A stretch of 64,000 nt of DNA from Brevundimonas sp. G8 (GCF_902506205.1 NZ_LR732816.1:2528537-2592536), one strand, 5' to 3'; counted from the first letter of the stretch, positions 20,320 through 28,023 are shown. Notes: generated by a model not told the origin, from the sequence alone. Numbers and translations are program-made.

Positions 20320-22125
20320 ATGCGCCAGACCTTCGATGAAACGACCGATCCGGCCTTTGGGGCCAAGCATCTGCCTCTGTTGCGCGCCGAGATGGCCAAG
20401 CAGGGGCTGGACGGCTTTCTGATCCCGCACGAGGACGAGCATCAGAACGAGTATCTGCCGGACGCCAACGAACGGCTGGCCTGGGCGACGGGCTTCACCG
20501 GTTCGGCCGGGGCGGCGGTGGTGTTCCAGGATCGGGCCAGCATGTTCACCGACGGCCGCTATACGGTTCAGGTGAAGGCCCAGACCGATCCGGCGCTGTT
20601 GGAGCGGCGCGATCTGACGGAGGTCGCCGCCTATCTGGAGACGGCGGCGAAGGGGGCGGTGATCGGTTACGATCCTCGCTTGCACAGCCCCGACGCCCTG
20701 GTCGCCTTCAAGGCGGCGGCGCAGAAGGCGGGGGCGACGCTGAAGGCCGTGGACGCCAATCCGCTGGACCTGGCCTGGGGCGCGGATCGTCCGGCCCAGC
20801 CGACAGCGCCCGTCGTTCCGCACGAAGATGTCTATTCCGGCGAGAGCCATGCGTCCAAGCGGGCGCGGATCGGCAAGGCCGTGGCCGACGCGGGCGCTGA
20901 CGCCGTGGTGCTGACGGCGCCGATGTCGATCGCCTGGCTGTTCAATGTGCGCGGCGGGGACGTGATCCGTTCGCCGTTGCCCATCGGCCAGGCCGTATTG
21001 GCGGCGGACGGCAAGGCGCGACTGTTTCTGGATCCGGCCAAGGTGACGAACGCGCTGCCCGGCTGGCTGGGCGACGACGTTCGGATCGAGGCGACCGAGC
21101 AGTTGGCGGATGCTCTGGACGGGCTGTCGGGCCAGAAGGTCATGATCGATCCGTCGCTGTCCTCGGCCTGGTATTTCGACCGGCTGGAGAGCGCCGGGGC
21201 GACGGTGGTGCGGGCGATGGATCCCTGCGCCATTCCCCGCGCAGCCAAGAATGCGGTCGAGATCGAAGGCAGCCGCCAGGCGCATATTCGCGACGGCGCT
21301 GCGTTGAGCCGGTTCCTGCACTGGGTCGATACGGGGGTTCAGGAGACCTTGCCGAACGAGCGTGAGGTGGTCGAGGCGCTGGAGCGGTTCCGCGAGGAGA
21401 CCGGGGCGCTGAAGGACCTGAGTTTCGACACCATCGCCGGGGCCGGGCCAAACGGGGCGTTGCCGCATTACAAGCCGGTCGGCGCCACGATCCGCAACGT
21501 CGAGAAGGGCTCGCTGCTGCTGGTGGACGGCGGGGGCCAGTATCTGGACGGCACGACCGACGTGACGCGCACCATGGCGGTGGGCGAGCCGACGGCGGAC
21601 CAGCGTCACAAGTTCACCCTGGTGCTGAAGGCGCATATCGCCATGGCGACGATCCGCTTCCCGGCGGGGACCAGCGGCATGGCGCTGGACGCCATCGCGC
21701 GGGCCCCGATGTGGGCGGCGGGGCTGGATTACGATCACGGCACCGGCCACGGCGTGGGTTCGTATCTGGGTGTGCACGAGGGGCCGCAGCGGATCGCCAA
21801 ATGGGGCACGGCACAGCCGCTGCTGGAGGGGATGATCCTGTCCAACGAGCCGGGCTATTACCGCGAAGGCCATTGGGGCATCCGCATCGAGACCCTGCAG
21901 GTGGTGACGCCGGCCGTGGTTCCCGAAGGCGGCGAGCGACCGATGCACGGGTTCGAACAGCTGACGTTCGCGCCCATCGATCGCAAGCTGATCGCGGTCG
22001 GGATGCTGACGCCGGACGAGCGGGCCTATGTGGACGCCTATCACGCCGAGACCCTGGCCAAGGTCGGGCCGTTGATGGATGGCGAGGCCAAGGCCTGGCT
22101 GGAACGGGCTTGCGCTCCGCTTTAG
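20320..22125 (+). CDS. Xaa-Pro aminopeptidase (M24B)
   Basis: A 601-aa cytosolic metallopeptidase that removes N-terminal residues preceding proline. It has the three-domain layout of the long (about 600 aa) aminopeptidase P form: two creatinase-N-like domains and a C-terminal pita-bread domain. All five metal ligands are present: D403, D414, H477, E510 and E524 (LVDGGG, TTDVTRT, GTGHGVGS, SNEPGYY, IETLQVV). It ends 4 bp inside the convergent patatin gene. Confidence 0.94.
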   Translation: MRQTFDETTDPAFGAKHLPLLRAEMAKQGLDGFLIPHEDEHQNEYLPDANERLAWATGFTGSAGAAVVFQDRASMFTDGRYTVQVKAQTDPALLERRDLTEVAAYLETAAKGAVIGYDPRLHSPDALVAFKAAAQKAGATLKAVDANPLDLAWGADRPAQPTAPVVPHEDVYSGESHASKRARIGKAVADAGADAVVLTAPMSIAWLFNVRGGDVIRSPLPIGQAVLAADGKARLFLDPAKVTNALPGWLGDDVRIEATEQLADALDGLSGQKVMIDPSLSSAWYFDRLESAGATVVRAMDPCAIPRAAKNAVEIEGSRQAHIRDGAALSRFLHWVDTGVQETLPNEREVVEALERFREETGALKDLSFDTIAGAGPNGALPHYKPVGATIRNVEKGSLLLVDGGGQYLDGTTDVTRTMAVGEPTADQRHKFTLVLKAHIAMATIRFPAGTSGMALDAIARAPMWAAGLDYDHGTGHGVGSYLGVHEGPQRIAKWGTAQPLLEGMILSNEPGYYREGHWGIRIETLQVVTPAVVPEGGERPMHGFEQLTFAPIDRKLIAVGMLTPDERAYVDAYHAETLAKVGPLMDGEAKAWLERACAPL

Positions 22126-23879
22126 GCATCCGGTTCGGCTGACGGCTTGGGCTTTTCGGTCGGACAGTGCCGCATGTGGGTGACGGGGCAGGGCAGGTCG
22201 GCGAGCGCCGCCCTGGTCGCCTCGTAGCCCGTGGCGACGGGGCCGTCGTAGGTCTTCCAGTCGCGGATGTCGGTGCTGTCCAGCCGGGGCAGGATCAGGA
22301 CGTCGGCGTCGGCGCGCGACTGCTCCATTTCGGCGTCGGTGGTGATGGTGGCCGAGCGCATCAGGATCGAGACGATGGGCGGGCCGGCCTTCCAGGCGCC
22401 CGACAGGATCCATTTCCACCAGGACGGCGGGTTCTCCAGCGAGCGGGCGTCGACGCCGCGCGTCTGGGACATGTCCACGCCGATGATCGGGCCGCTGTTC
22501 AGCTGGCGCATCACGCTGGTGGGGAAGTTCTTCAGCACGGCGCCGTCCACCAGCACCTGACCGTCGATGACGACGGGCGGCAGGACGCCGGGAATGGCGA
22601 TCGAGGCGCGCATGGCGCGGCGCATCAGGCCGGTGCGATGCACCTCGATCCGACCCGAGGTCAGATTGGACGAGACGGCGAAGAAGGGCAGAGCCAGGTC
22701 CGCCAGATCGATGTCGCCATAGGCCCGCTCCAGCAGGCCGGCGACCTTGCGGGCGCGCGACATGGCGATGATCGGCACCGCCAGGTCCGACAGCGGGTCG
22801 GAATCGACGAAGGCGCGGCGGATCTCGAAATCCAGCCGTTCGGAACTCCAGCCCAGAGCGGGACCGGCGGCGACGACCGCGCCCATCGACGATCCGCCGG
22901 CGAAGTCGATGGGGACCTTGGCCTCTTCCAGCGCCTTGATCGCGCCGATGTGGCAATAGGCGCGCGCGCCGCCGCCCGACAGGACAAGGCCGATGGAGGC
23001 GCCGGTGACGACGCGGGCGATGCGTTCGGCGTCGCCGGCCTGGCCCTCGACGCAGTGGAACCAGCGGTCGGGCTGCAGCGCATCCAGCCAGACACGGGTG
23101 TTGGCCGGGTGATGCATGCGCGGGTCGCGCAGCAGGATCAGGTCGGTCAGCCGGCGTCCGTCGCCGAAACCGTTGCGACGCGGCACGGCGGACGGCGGCG
23201 CCAGAAGCCCGCTGCCGACGATGAACATCCGGTCCACCTGGCGCGCGCACAGATTGGCCCAGGTCGGCTGATCCTGTTCGGCGACATAGAGGACATAGTC
23301 GTGGTCGCCCTCGACGCGGTTGAACCAGTCCAGCGCCGAACTGAGGGCCGACTGATCGATGACCTGGCAGGTGAAGCCCATGGCCTGGATGGCGGCGGCG
23401 ACGCGCTCGACGAAGGCGCGGATCGGGCGGGGGCGGGCCGAGACGAAACCGAAGACGCTGGGCTCCGACGCGCCGGCGGTGCGTTCGCGGGCGCGGTGGA
23501 TCATCAGGCGCGATAGCTCGACCATCAGATCCGGCTCGGTGCGGGCGGCCTCGAAGAAGGCCTCGCGCGGCAGGGCCAGGATCTCGCTGTCCCTCAGGGC
23601 GACGACGGTGGCGGTGTGGGGCGTGCCGGCCAGCATGGCCATCTCGCCCACCGGCTCGCCCGTCTTGACCACGCCCAGCAGATGGGCGGGCTGGTCCGCC
23701 TCCATCCGAAAGACGCCCAGACGACCCGAGCGGACCAGATACAGCGTGTCGGCCGGGTCGCCCTCGGAAAACAGCGGCTCGCCCCCGGTCAGGGCGAACC
23801 AGCTGGCCCGGTCGATCATCCGACCTTCGAAAATGCGCGCGAGCGATGCCGCCAGCGTGTCGGGACGAAGCGTGGCCAT
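22122..23879 (-). CDS. Cyclic-nucleotide-binding-domain patatin-like phospholipase
   Basis: A 585-aa protein joining an N-terminal cNMP-binding-like domain (about residues 15-130; GEPLFSEGDPADTLYLVRSG) to a C-terminal patatin lipase domain (about 295-490), the layout of the neuropathy target esterase/RssA-related family. The oxyanion-hole motif SGGGARAYCHIG and the nucleophile elbow GGSSMG (S331) are intact, as is the catalytic aspartate in VDGAVLKNFP. It probably hydrolyses phospholipids or lysophospholipids at the membrane. Whether the N-terminal domain still binds a nucleotide is not clear. No signal peptide is seen. Confidence 0.92.
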   Translation of the reverse strand: MATLRPDTLAASLARIFEGRMIDRASWFALTGGEPLFSEGDPADTLYLVRSGRLGVFRMEADQPAHLLGVVKTGEPVGEMAMLAGTPHTATVVALRDSEILALPREAFFEAARTEPDLMVELSRLMIHRARERTAGASEPSVFGFVSARPRPIRAFVERVAAAIQAMGFTCQVIDQSALSSALDWFNRVEGDHDYVLYVAEQDQPTWANLCARQVDRMFIVGSGLLAPPSAVPRRNGFGDGRRLTDLILLRDPRMHHPANTRVWLDALQPDRWFHCVEGQAGDAERIARVVTGASIGLVLSGGGARAYCHIGAIKALEEAKVPIDFAGGSSMGAVVAAGPALGWSSERLDFEIRRAFVDSDPLSDLAVPIIAMSRARKVAGLLERAYGDIDLADLALPFFAVSSNLTSGRIEVHRTGLMRRAMRASIAIPGVLPPVVIDGQVLVDGAVLKNFPTSVMRQLNSGPIIGVDMSQTRGVDARSLENPPSWWKWILSGAWKAGPPIVSILMRSATITTDAEMEQSRADADVLILPRLDSTDIRDWKTYDGPVATGYEATRAALADLPCPVTHMRHCPTEKPKPSAEPDA

Positions 23880-24170
23880 GATGGGGTTGTAGGCGAGATT
23901 CCAGCGCGGGTGAAACGGGTGTTTGGACGTGCGAAGGCGCCTTCGCGCTTTCGCAGCGAAGTTGGTGGAGGGCTGGGCGGAGCGCCGGGCCTTCGCCCGG
24001 AGTGTCAGTTTGTAAGTACCGTTTCGACGAAGGGTATGACGCCCCGCGCGGAAGGTTGGCCTGCAAGCTCGGGGCGTCGAGCGGTGGCGGTCTTATCGCC
24101 TAACCCCATAAGCCTGCGACGGGTCGGCGGGGTCTGCGAACCCCGTCCCGAGTGCGATCGAGTATCCCCC
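23880..24170. other. Non-coding stretch rich in short hairpins
   Basis: No credible gene in either direction. It contains a perfect 16-bp palindrome (GCGAAGGC/GCCTTCGC, about 23933-23948), a 9-bp stem at 24038-24046 / 24070-24078, and a CGGGGT/ACCCCG hairpin near 24129-24146. I could not match it to a tRNA, tmRNA or other known RNA. It separates the patatin gene from the phage-like lysis module and could hold a promoter or a small structured RNA. Confidence 0.4.
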
Positions 24171-24289
24171 CCATCGACAGAGACGCCTTCGCAGCAGCTT
24201 GCCCCGCAGCGCCTGGTCGAGCCTTCGCGCGGCAGGGGGCGTCCCAGGCGCTGCGGGGCAAGCTGCTGCGAAGGCGTCTCTGTCGATGG
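24171..24289. repeat. Perfect 46-bp inverted repeat
   Basis: The 46 bases at 24171-24216 are exactly the reverse complement of 24244-24289, with a 27-bp spacer. The right arm ends over the first codon of the Gly-rich fragment (ATG 24286). A transcript through it would form one very long stem. It is far longer and more exact than a terminator, and suggests a recent inverted duplication or a functional structure. Confidence 0.95.
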
Positions 24290-24459
24290 TCGGCGGCGGT
24301 GGCGGGGGTGGAAACGCCTCGGTGAACGGGGCCGGCAGCGCCGGCGGTGCGGGTGCGACCTTCGGTGCAGGCGGTGGCGGAGGTGGCGCAGGCCTGACCG
24401 TCGGCGGCCTGGGCGGTCCAGGCGCTGCGGGCGCCGTTCGCATCACGGCCGTCGGATGA
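24286..24459 (+). pseudogene. Glycine-rich C-terminal remnant of a phage tail-type protein
   Basis: 57 codons from ATG 24286 encode a poly-Gly/Ala segment ending GGPGAAGAVRITAVG. This looks like the extreme C-terminus of glycine-rich phage tail-fibre or surface proteins. No upstream domain is present; the frame runs back into the inverted repeat and then junk. Its position just before a lysis cassette is where tail genes end in many phages. It could be a decayed remnant or a small translated protein whose start lies in the repeat stem. Its stop overlaps the next ATG (ATGA). Confidence 0.5.
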
Positions 24460-24611
24460 GCCGGCGGCGACATCCGGCCGAGCCGGTCGAAGTGCTGGAG
24501 GCCGAGGCGTGGGAAGCGCCCGACAGCCTCAGCGACGGCGAATGGCGCGCCCAGTCCGGCTGGGACGGGCGCTGCGTCGTGGAAACCTATGACAAGGAGG
24601 ACGAACAATGA
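24456..24611 (+). CDS. Small acidic protein of the phage-like lysis module
   Basis: A 51-aa acidic protein (contains EPVEVLEAEAWEAPDSLSD, ends ETYDKEDEQ) with no family I recognise. It overlaps the preceding frame and the following gene by 4 nt each (ATGA), so it is translationally coupled in the cassette. The AAGGAGG for the next gene lies within its last codons. Small accessory genes of this kind are common between tail and holin genes in phages. Confidence 0.55.
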   Translation: MSRRRHPAEPVEVLEAEAWEAPDSLSDGEWRAQSGWDGRCVVETYDKEDEQ

Positions 24612-24871
24612 CCCGACCGACGATTGAGCCGCTGGCGGAAGGGCGCTGGCTGTTTCGTCGGCTCTACGCCTTCGCCGTCAGCGCAGGGTTGTGGGTGCTG
24701 CTGATGCGAACGGTCGGGCGCATGCCGCCCGAGATGCTGCCGAAGATGACGGACGGGCTGATGGGGCTGCTAGCCCTGATCCTGGTCCTCTATCTGGTGG
24801 CGCCCACCGCCCAGCAACTGGTCGCCCTGATCGCCAACGCCCGCCTGAAGATCACGGGAGGCCGGCCATGA
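24608..24871 (+). CDS. Putative holin (two membrane segments)
   Basis: An 87-aa protein with two hydrophobic segments (about 18-36 and 50-66) and charged ends (FRRLY in front, NARLKITGGRP at the end). It is immediately upstream of an endolysin and overlaps it by 4 nt. Holins form inner-membrane holes that trigger lysis. The call rests on size, topology and position rather than sequence family. A strong AAGGAGG ribosome site precedes the ATG. Confidence 0.65.
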   Translation: MTRPTIEPLAEGRWLFRRLYAFAVSAGLWVLLMRTVGRMPPEMLPKMTDGLMGLLALILVLYLVAPTAQQLVALIANARLKITGGRP

Positions 24872-25251
24872 GCTTTCGGCTGTCCAGCCGGTCGCGCACG
24901 CGGCTTGAGGGCGTGCACCCGGCGCTGACGGCGGTGGTCGAGGCGGCCATCGTCCGCACGCCCGTGGACTTCATGATCACGGAAGGGGTGCGCACGGCCG
25001 CCCGTCAGGCGGCGCTAGTCAAGGCCGGGGCCAGCCGCACGACGCGCTCGCGCCACCTGACCGGCCATGCCGTCGATGTCGCCGCACTGGTTGACGGGCA
25101 GGTGCGGTGGGACTGGCCGCTGTACGGCCGGATCGCCGAGGCGTTCAAGGCGGCGGCGCTCGACCTGAAAACCCCTCTGATCTGGGGCGGCGATTGGAAG
25201 ACGCTGCGCGACGGCCCGCATTTCGAGCTGGATCGAAAGGCCTTTCCATGA
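24868..25251 (+). CDS. Phage-type endolysin, M15 L-Ala-D-Glu peptidase-like
   Basis: A 127-aa peptidoglycan peptidase of the M15 (VanY/phage endolysin) group. The zinc ligands are readable: H63 and D70 in SRHLTGHAVDV, and H118 in GPHFEL near the end. There is no signal peptide, so release would need the holin encoded upstream. Length fits the compact phage enzymes. It overlaps both neighbours by 4 nt in the same reading direction, as in a phage lysis cassette. Confidence 0.87.
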   Translation: MSFRLSSRSRTRLEGVHPALTAVVEAAIVRTPVDFMITEGVRTAARQAALVKAGASRTTRSRHLTGHAVDVAALVDGQVRWDWPLYGRIAEAFKAAALDLKTPLIWGGDWKTLRDGPHFELDRKAFP

Positions 25252-25727
25252 GCGCGGGCTCGATCCTGCGCGCGCTGACGCCCCTGGGCTGGCTGGCGAC
25301 GGGCGCTGTTGCCTTGGTGCTGGGGTTCGCCCTGTTGGGCGGGCTCGGTTTTCGCTGGGATCCGCTGAACCTTCAGCAGAAGCGTTTGGCGGCCGCTAGG
25401 TCTCAGGCGCGCGACGCCGCCTCGTCGGCCCAGGCGCAAGCCGAAGCCCGGCGCATCGAGACAGCAGGCGCGGCGGCTCAGGCCAAACGCGTCGATCACT
25501 ATCAACACACAACGACGGCGGTCGAGCGGGCGACCGCGACCGCCGTCGCACAGGCCAGGAGCGCCGATGACGCCGACCATCCCTTGGAAGACCGCCGCGC
25601 TGATCGTCTGCGCGGCCATGATGACGAACTGTGCCGCCTCGCCCCCGATCTCGACGGCTGCGCCGGCGCGGCTGACGTTGCCGGAAGCGGCGAAGCGGCC
25701 GTGCGCCTTGGCGGTCCTGCCGGCTGA
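25248..25727 (+). CDS. Putative i-spanin (Rz-like)
   Basis: A 159-aa protein with one N-terminal membrane segment (about 13-34, LGWLATGAVALVLGFALLGG) and an Ala/Gln/Arg-rich helical stretch (about 42-105) likely to form a coiled coil in the periplasm. Placed after an endolysin and overlapped out of frame by a lipoprotein-like gene, it fits the inner-membrane spanin that helps break the outer membrane at the end of lysis. Sequence families of spanins are too diverse for a motif call. Confidence 0.65.
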   Translation: MSAGSILRALTPLGWLATGAVALVLGFALLGGLGFRWDPLNLQQKRLAAARSQARDAASSAQAQAEARRIETAGAAAQAKRVDHYQHTTTAVERATATAVAQARSADDADHPLEDRRADRLRGHDDELCRLAPDLDGCAGAADVAGSGEAAVRLGGPAG

Positions 25728-25878
25728 GCCCACGGCCGGCGATCTGGACGCGGCCTATGTGCTGCGCGGCGCCCAGATCGTCGCCTGCGACGCAGCGCGG
25801 CGTCTGGCGGTCGAGACGCTGCTGGCCGAACGGGCGATGCAGGACGCGCAATATGGCCTGAAGCGTCAGCCGGACTGA
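25567..25878 (+). CDS. Putative o-spanin (Rz1-like lipoprotein) overlapping the i-spanin gene
   Basis: A 103-aa protein whose first half lies in a different frame inside the i-spanin gene (161-nt overlap). It begins with a hydrophobic signal-like segment leading to Cys22 (VCAAMMTNCAASPP). The lipobox is weak because Asn precedes the Cys, but the overlapped position and size match Rz1-type outer-membrane spanins. The C-terminal half (TAGDLDAAYVLRGAQIVACD) is helical. It ends 18 nt before the first ftr site of the flagellin locus. Confidence 0.6.
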   Translation: MTPTIPWKTAALIVCAAMMTNCAASPPISTAAPARLTLPEAAKRPCALAVLPAEPTAGDLDAAYVLRGAQIVACDAARRLAVETLLAERAMQDAQYGLKRQPD

Positions 25879-25896
25879 CGCCCTGCAAAAACGACT

Positions 25897-25933
25897 CGGC
25901 AACTTCTGCCGCCCGAGGGGCAGGCTTGCCGGG
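25897..25933 (+). promoter_or_regulatory. Pair of FlbD-type ftr sites upstream of flagellin 1
   Basis: CGGCAACTTCTGCCG (25897-25911) and GGCAGGCTTGCCG (25919-25931) match the imperfect-palindrome CGGCA...TTGCCG pattern of Caulobacter ftr elements bound by FlbD. They lie about 75-110 bp upstream of the sigma-54 promoter, the normal enhancer distance. Confidence 0.75.
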
Positions 25934-26004
25934 TCGTCTCGCCGAACGTCGGCATAAGTTCAATGAAAACAATCGAGGCGCCTTGCTGTCGCCCCGTTTC
26001 GGGC

Positions 26005-26020
26005 TGGCCCCACCCTTGCT
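26005..26020 (+). promoter_or_regulatory. Sigma-54 promoter of flagellin 1
   Basis: TGGCCCCACCCTTGCT has the invariant GG (26006-26007) and GC (26018-26019) separated by 10 nt, as sigma-54 requires. It is 78 nt from GC to the ATG, the same distance as at flagellin 2. Confidence 0.8.
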
Positions 26021-26032
26021 CTTAGAGAGACC

Positions 26033-26102
26033 GAGCAAAACGCTCCTGGCGCTAAAATGGCGCCGGACATCACACGAAGTGAACAGGAAAGCCAAAATGG
26101 CT
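26033..26102 (+). promoter_or_regulatory. Flagellin 1 structured mRNA leader (four hairpins)
   Basis: Hairpin 1 is GAGC-AAAAC-GCTC (26033-26045). Hairpin 2 is GGCGC/GCGCC with loop TAAAATG (26048-26064). Hairpin 3 is TCAC/GTGA (26070-26082). Hairpin 4 is AGCC-AAAAT-GGCT (26090-26102), which encloses the ATG at 26097. The same layout recurs before four other flagellins. In Caulobacter, FlbT acts on flagellin 5' UTRs, so this is a candidate target. Confidence 0.75.
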
Positions 26103-26915
26103 ACGAGCATCAATACGAACTACGGCGCAGCTGTCGCCCTGCAGAACCTCAATGCGACCAACGCTATGTTGGAGCGCACGCAAAACCGTGTCAGCACGGG
26201 CCTGAAAGTGGGCTCGGCCAAGGACAACGGCGCGATCTACGCCATCGCGACGACCCAGCGCGCCAACATGGGCGCCATGGATGCGGTCCGGAATTCGCTT
26301 CAGCGCGGACAGTCGATCGTCGATGTGGCCCTGGCCGCAGGCGACACCATCACCGCCGCCCTGGAAGAAATGAAATCGCTGGCGGTCAGCATCCAGTCTT
26401 CGGTCGCCGGATCGGCCGCTGAAACCTCGTATCTGACCGATTTCAACGCCTTGGGTAAGGAAATCGATGCGGCGCTGAAGGGTGCGACCTTCGACGGCGT
26501 CAATCTGTGGAATACTACCACAGCGACGGCCATCACCACCAATGTGAGCGGCGGGACCTATCAGATTGGCTTCGGCACGGTCGATAAGGCCGCCGCCGCC
26601 TCCGTCGTGGCTGTCTCGGCGGGCACCGCTGCCCGCGCTGGCGCAACGACCACCATTGTCGACGCCGCCATCACGACGATCACCGCCGATCTGGCGACCA
26701 TTGGCACCCAGTCGAAGTCGGTCGGTCGTCAGATGACCTTCCTCAACAAGCTGCAAGACTCCACCGAAGCCGGTATCGGCAATCTGGTGGACGCCGACCT
26801 GGCCAAGGAAAGCGCCAAGCTGACCGCCCTGCAAACCAAGCAACAGCTGGGCGTACAGGCGCTGTCGATCGCCAATCAGGGCAGCTCGATCCTGCTGAGC
26901 CTGTTCCGCAACTAA
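26097..26915 (+). CDS. Flagellin 1
   Basis: A 272-aa flagellin of the short Caulobacter type, exported by the flagellar type III system and polymerised into the filament. Conserved D0/D1 helices flank a short variable middle: the N-terminus is TSINTNYGAAVALQNLN, and the C-terminus is LGVQALSIANQGSSILLSLF. There is no D2/D3 outer domain. It is the most divergent of the five similar copies in its first 60 residues (NATNAMLERTQNRVSTGLKV). It has its own sigma-54 promoter, ftr pair and leader. ATG 26097 is fixed by homology to the other copies. Confidence 0.95.
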   Translation: MATSINTNYGAAVALQNLNATNAMLERTQNRVSTGLKVGSAKDNGAIYAIATTQRANMGAMDAVRNSLQRGQSIVDVALAAGDTITAALEEMKSLAVSIQSSVAGSAAETSYLTDFNALGKEIDAALKGATFDGVNLWNTTTATAITTNVSGGTYQIGFGTVDKAAAASVVAVSAGTAARAGATTTIVDAAITTITADLATIGTQSKSVGRQMTFLNKLQDSTEAGIGNLVDADLAKESAKLTALQTKQQLGVQALSIANQGSSILLSLFRN

Positions 26916-26990
26916 GCCCTCAGGGCTGAACGCTTCGCCTTTCGCCGCGCGGTCACGCGCCGCGGGCGCCGACAGAACTCGCCGCGCACT

Positions 26991-27038
26991 CGGCAAATCT
27001 TGCCTGGTGCGTGGGCCAGCCCGGCAGCACTTGCCGGG
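26991..27038 (+). promoter_or_regulatory. Pair of FlbD-type ftr sites upstream of flagellin 2
   Basis: CGGCAAATCTTGCC (within 26991-27007) and CCCGGCAGCACTTGCCGGG (27020-27038) are clear ftr-like palindromes, about 70-118 bp upstream of the sigma-54 site. The rest of the 285-bp gap holds the promoter and leader. Confidence 0.82.
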
Positions 27039-27108
27039 TCGGAAGGAGGGTCAATCAAAGGTAAACAAGTAAAAACAGTTAGTTATCGCAAATTGTGCGT
27101 GCCTAAAA

Positions 27109-27124
27109 TGGCCCGGCAATTGCT
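27109..27124 (+). promoter_or_regulatory. Sigma-54 promoter of flagellin 2
   Basis: TGGCCCGGCAATTGCT matches the sigma-54 consensus almost fully (GG at 27110-27111, GC at 27122-27123). The expected transcript begins right before the first leader hairpin. Confidence 0.88.
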
Positions 27125-27135
27125 TCTTACCTACC

Positions 27136-27206
27136 GAGCAAAAAGCTCCCCGCGGCAAAATGCCGTTGGAAATCACTGAAGTGAAAAAGGAACAGCCAAA
27201 ATGGCT
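27136..27206 (+). promoter_or_regulatory. Flagellin 2 structured mRNA leader (four hairpins)
   Basis: Hairpin 1 GAGC-AAAAA-GCTC (27136-27148); hairpin 2 CGGC-AAAAT-GCCG (27153-27165); hairpin 3 TCAC-TGAA-GTGA (27173-27184); hairpin 4 AGCC-AAAAT-GGCT (27194-27206) around ATG 27201. AAGGAA precedes hairpin 4 as ribosome site. Confidence 0.75.
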
Positions 27207-27947
27207 ACCAGCATCAACACGAACTACGGCGCCGCAGTCGCTCTGCAGAGCTTGAACAAGACCAGCGCCCAGCTGGAGACGACCCAGAACCGGATCAGCA
27301 CCGGGATGAAGGTCTCCTCGGCCAAGGACAATGGCGCCATCTTCGCCATCGCCACCCAGCAGCGCGCGAACGCCGCCTCGCAAGACGCCACGCGCAACAC
27401 GCTGCAACGCAGTCAATCGATCACCGATGTGGCCCTGGCTGCCGGCGACACCATCACTTCCGCCTTGGAAGAGATGAAGTCGCTTGCCGTCAGCATCCAG
27501 TCTTCGGTGGCCGGTTCGGACGCGGAAGTCGCCTATCTTAAAGACTTCAACGCTCTGGGTACGGAAATCGCCTCGGCGGTCTCCGGCGCCTCGTTCGATG
27601 GGGCCAACAGCTTGACGACACCCTTGGGCGTCGCGGCCGTCACCGGCCTGACCGGCGGCGCGGTCGCTCGCGCCGCCGCCACGACGACTGCAGTCGACAC
27701 GGCCATCAGCACGGTCACGTCGTCGCTGGCCACGCTGGGCACCCAGTCCAAGTCGCTGGGTCGTCAGATCACCTTCGTCAACAAGCTGCAGGACGCCATG
27801 GAGGCCGGTGTCGGCAACCTGGTCGATGCGGATCTGGCCAAGGAAAGCGCCAAGCTGACCGCCCTGCAAACCAAGCAACAGCTGGGCGTGCAGGCGCTGT
27901 CGATCGCCAATCAGGGCAGCTCGATCCTGCTGAGCCTGTTCCGCTAA
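27201..27947 (+). CDS. Flagellin 2
   Basis: A 248-aa flagellin, exported through the flagellar apparatus. N-terminal D0/D1 (TSINTNYGAAVALQSLNKTS) and the C-terminal helix (KESAKLTALQTKQQLGVQA) are almost the same as in flagellins 3-5. The middle (about 130-180) is shortened to an Ala/Thr-rich segment. It has the best sigma-54 promoter of the locus and is the likely head of the flagellin 2-5 array. An 11-bp hairpin follows its stop. Confidence 0.95.
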   Translation: MATSINTNYGAAVALQSLNKTSAQLETTQNRISTGMKVSSAKDNGAIFAIATQQRANAASQDATRNTLQRSQSITDVALAAGDTITSALEEMKSLAVSIQSSVAGSDAEVAYLKDFNALGTEIASAVSGASFDGANSLTTPLGVAAVTGLTGGAVARAAATTTAVDTAISTVTSSLATLGTQSKSLGRQITFVNKLQDAMEAGVGNLVDADLAKESAKLTALQTKQQLGVQALSIANQGSSILLSLFR

Positions 27948-27954
27948 GGCCGAA

Positions 27955-27980
27955 GGCCAGACCGCTAAGGCGGTCTGGCC
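27955..27980 (+). terminator. Hairpin between flagellins 2 and 3
   Basis: GGCCAGACCGC / GCGGTCTGGCC, 11 bp perfect with loop TAAG, 8 nt after the flagellin 2 stop. No T run follows, so it may be an attenuator or RNA-stabilising end rather than a full terminator. Confidence 0.55.
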
Positions 27981-28023
27981 AAAGCCGCACCTGATCGGTC
28001 GTCGGTTTCCGGCGGCCGGACCT

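Noticed and set aside
19321..24066. Minus-strand open frame of about 1580 codons across prmA, the aminopeptidase and the patatin gene
   Set aside because: It is antisense to well-supported genes; its composition is Arg/Gln/His-rich as expected of a shadow frame in GC-rich DNA, with no domains.
23880..24170. Possible tRNA or two-piece tmRNA in the non-coding stretch
   Set aside because: A CGGGG/CCCCG stem with a TTCGCAGA loop recalls a T-arm, but the loop is 8 nt and no acceptor stem, anticodon arm or tag-coding frame could be found.
24093..24608. Minus-strand frame through the left arm of the inverted repeat
   Set aside because: It lies opposite the lysis-module genes and consists of Pro/Ala runs; no start signal or homology is visible.
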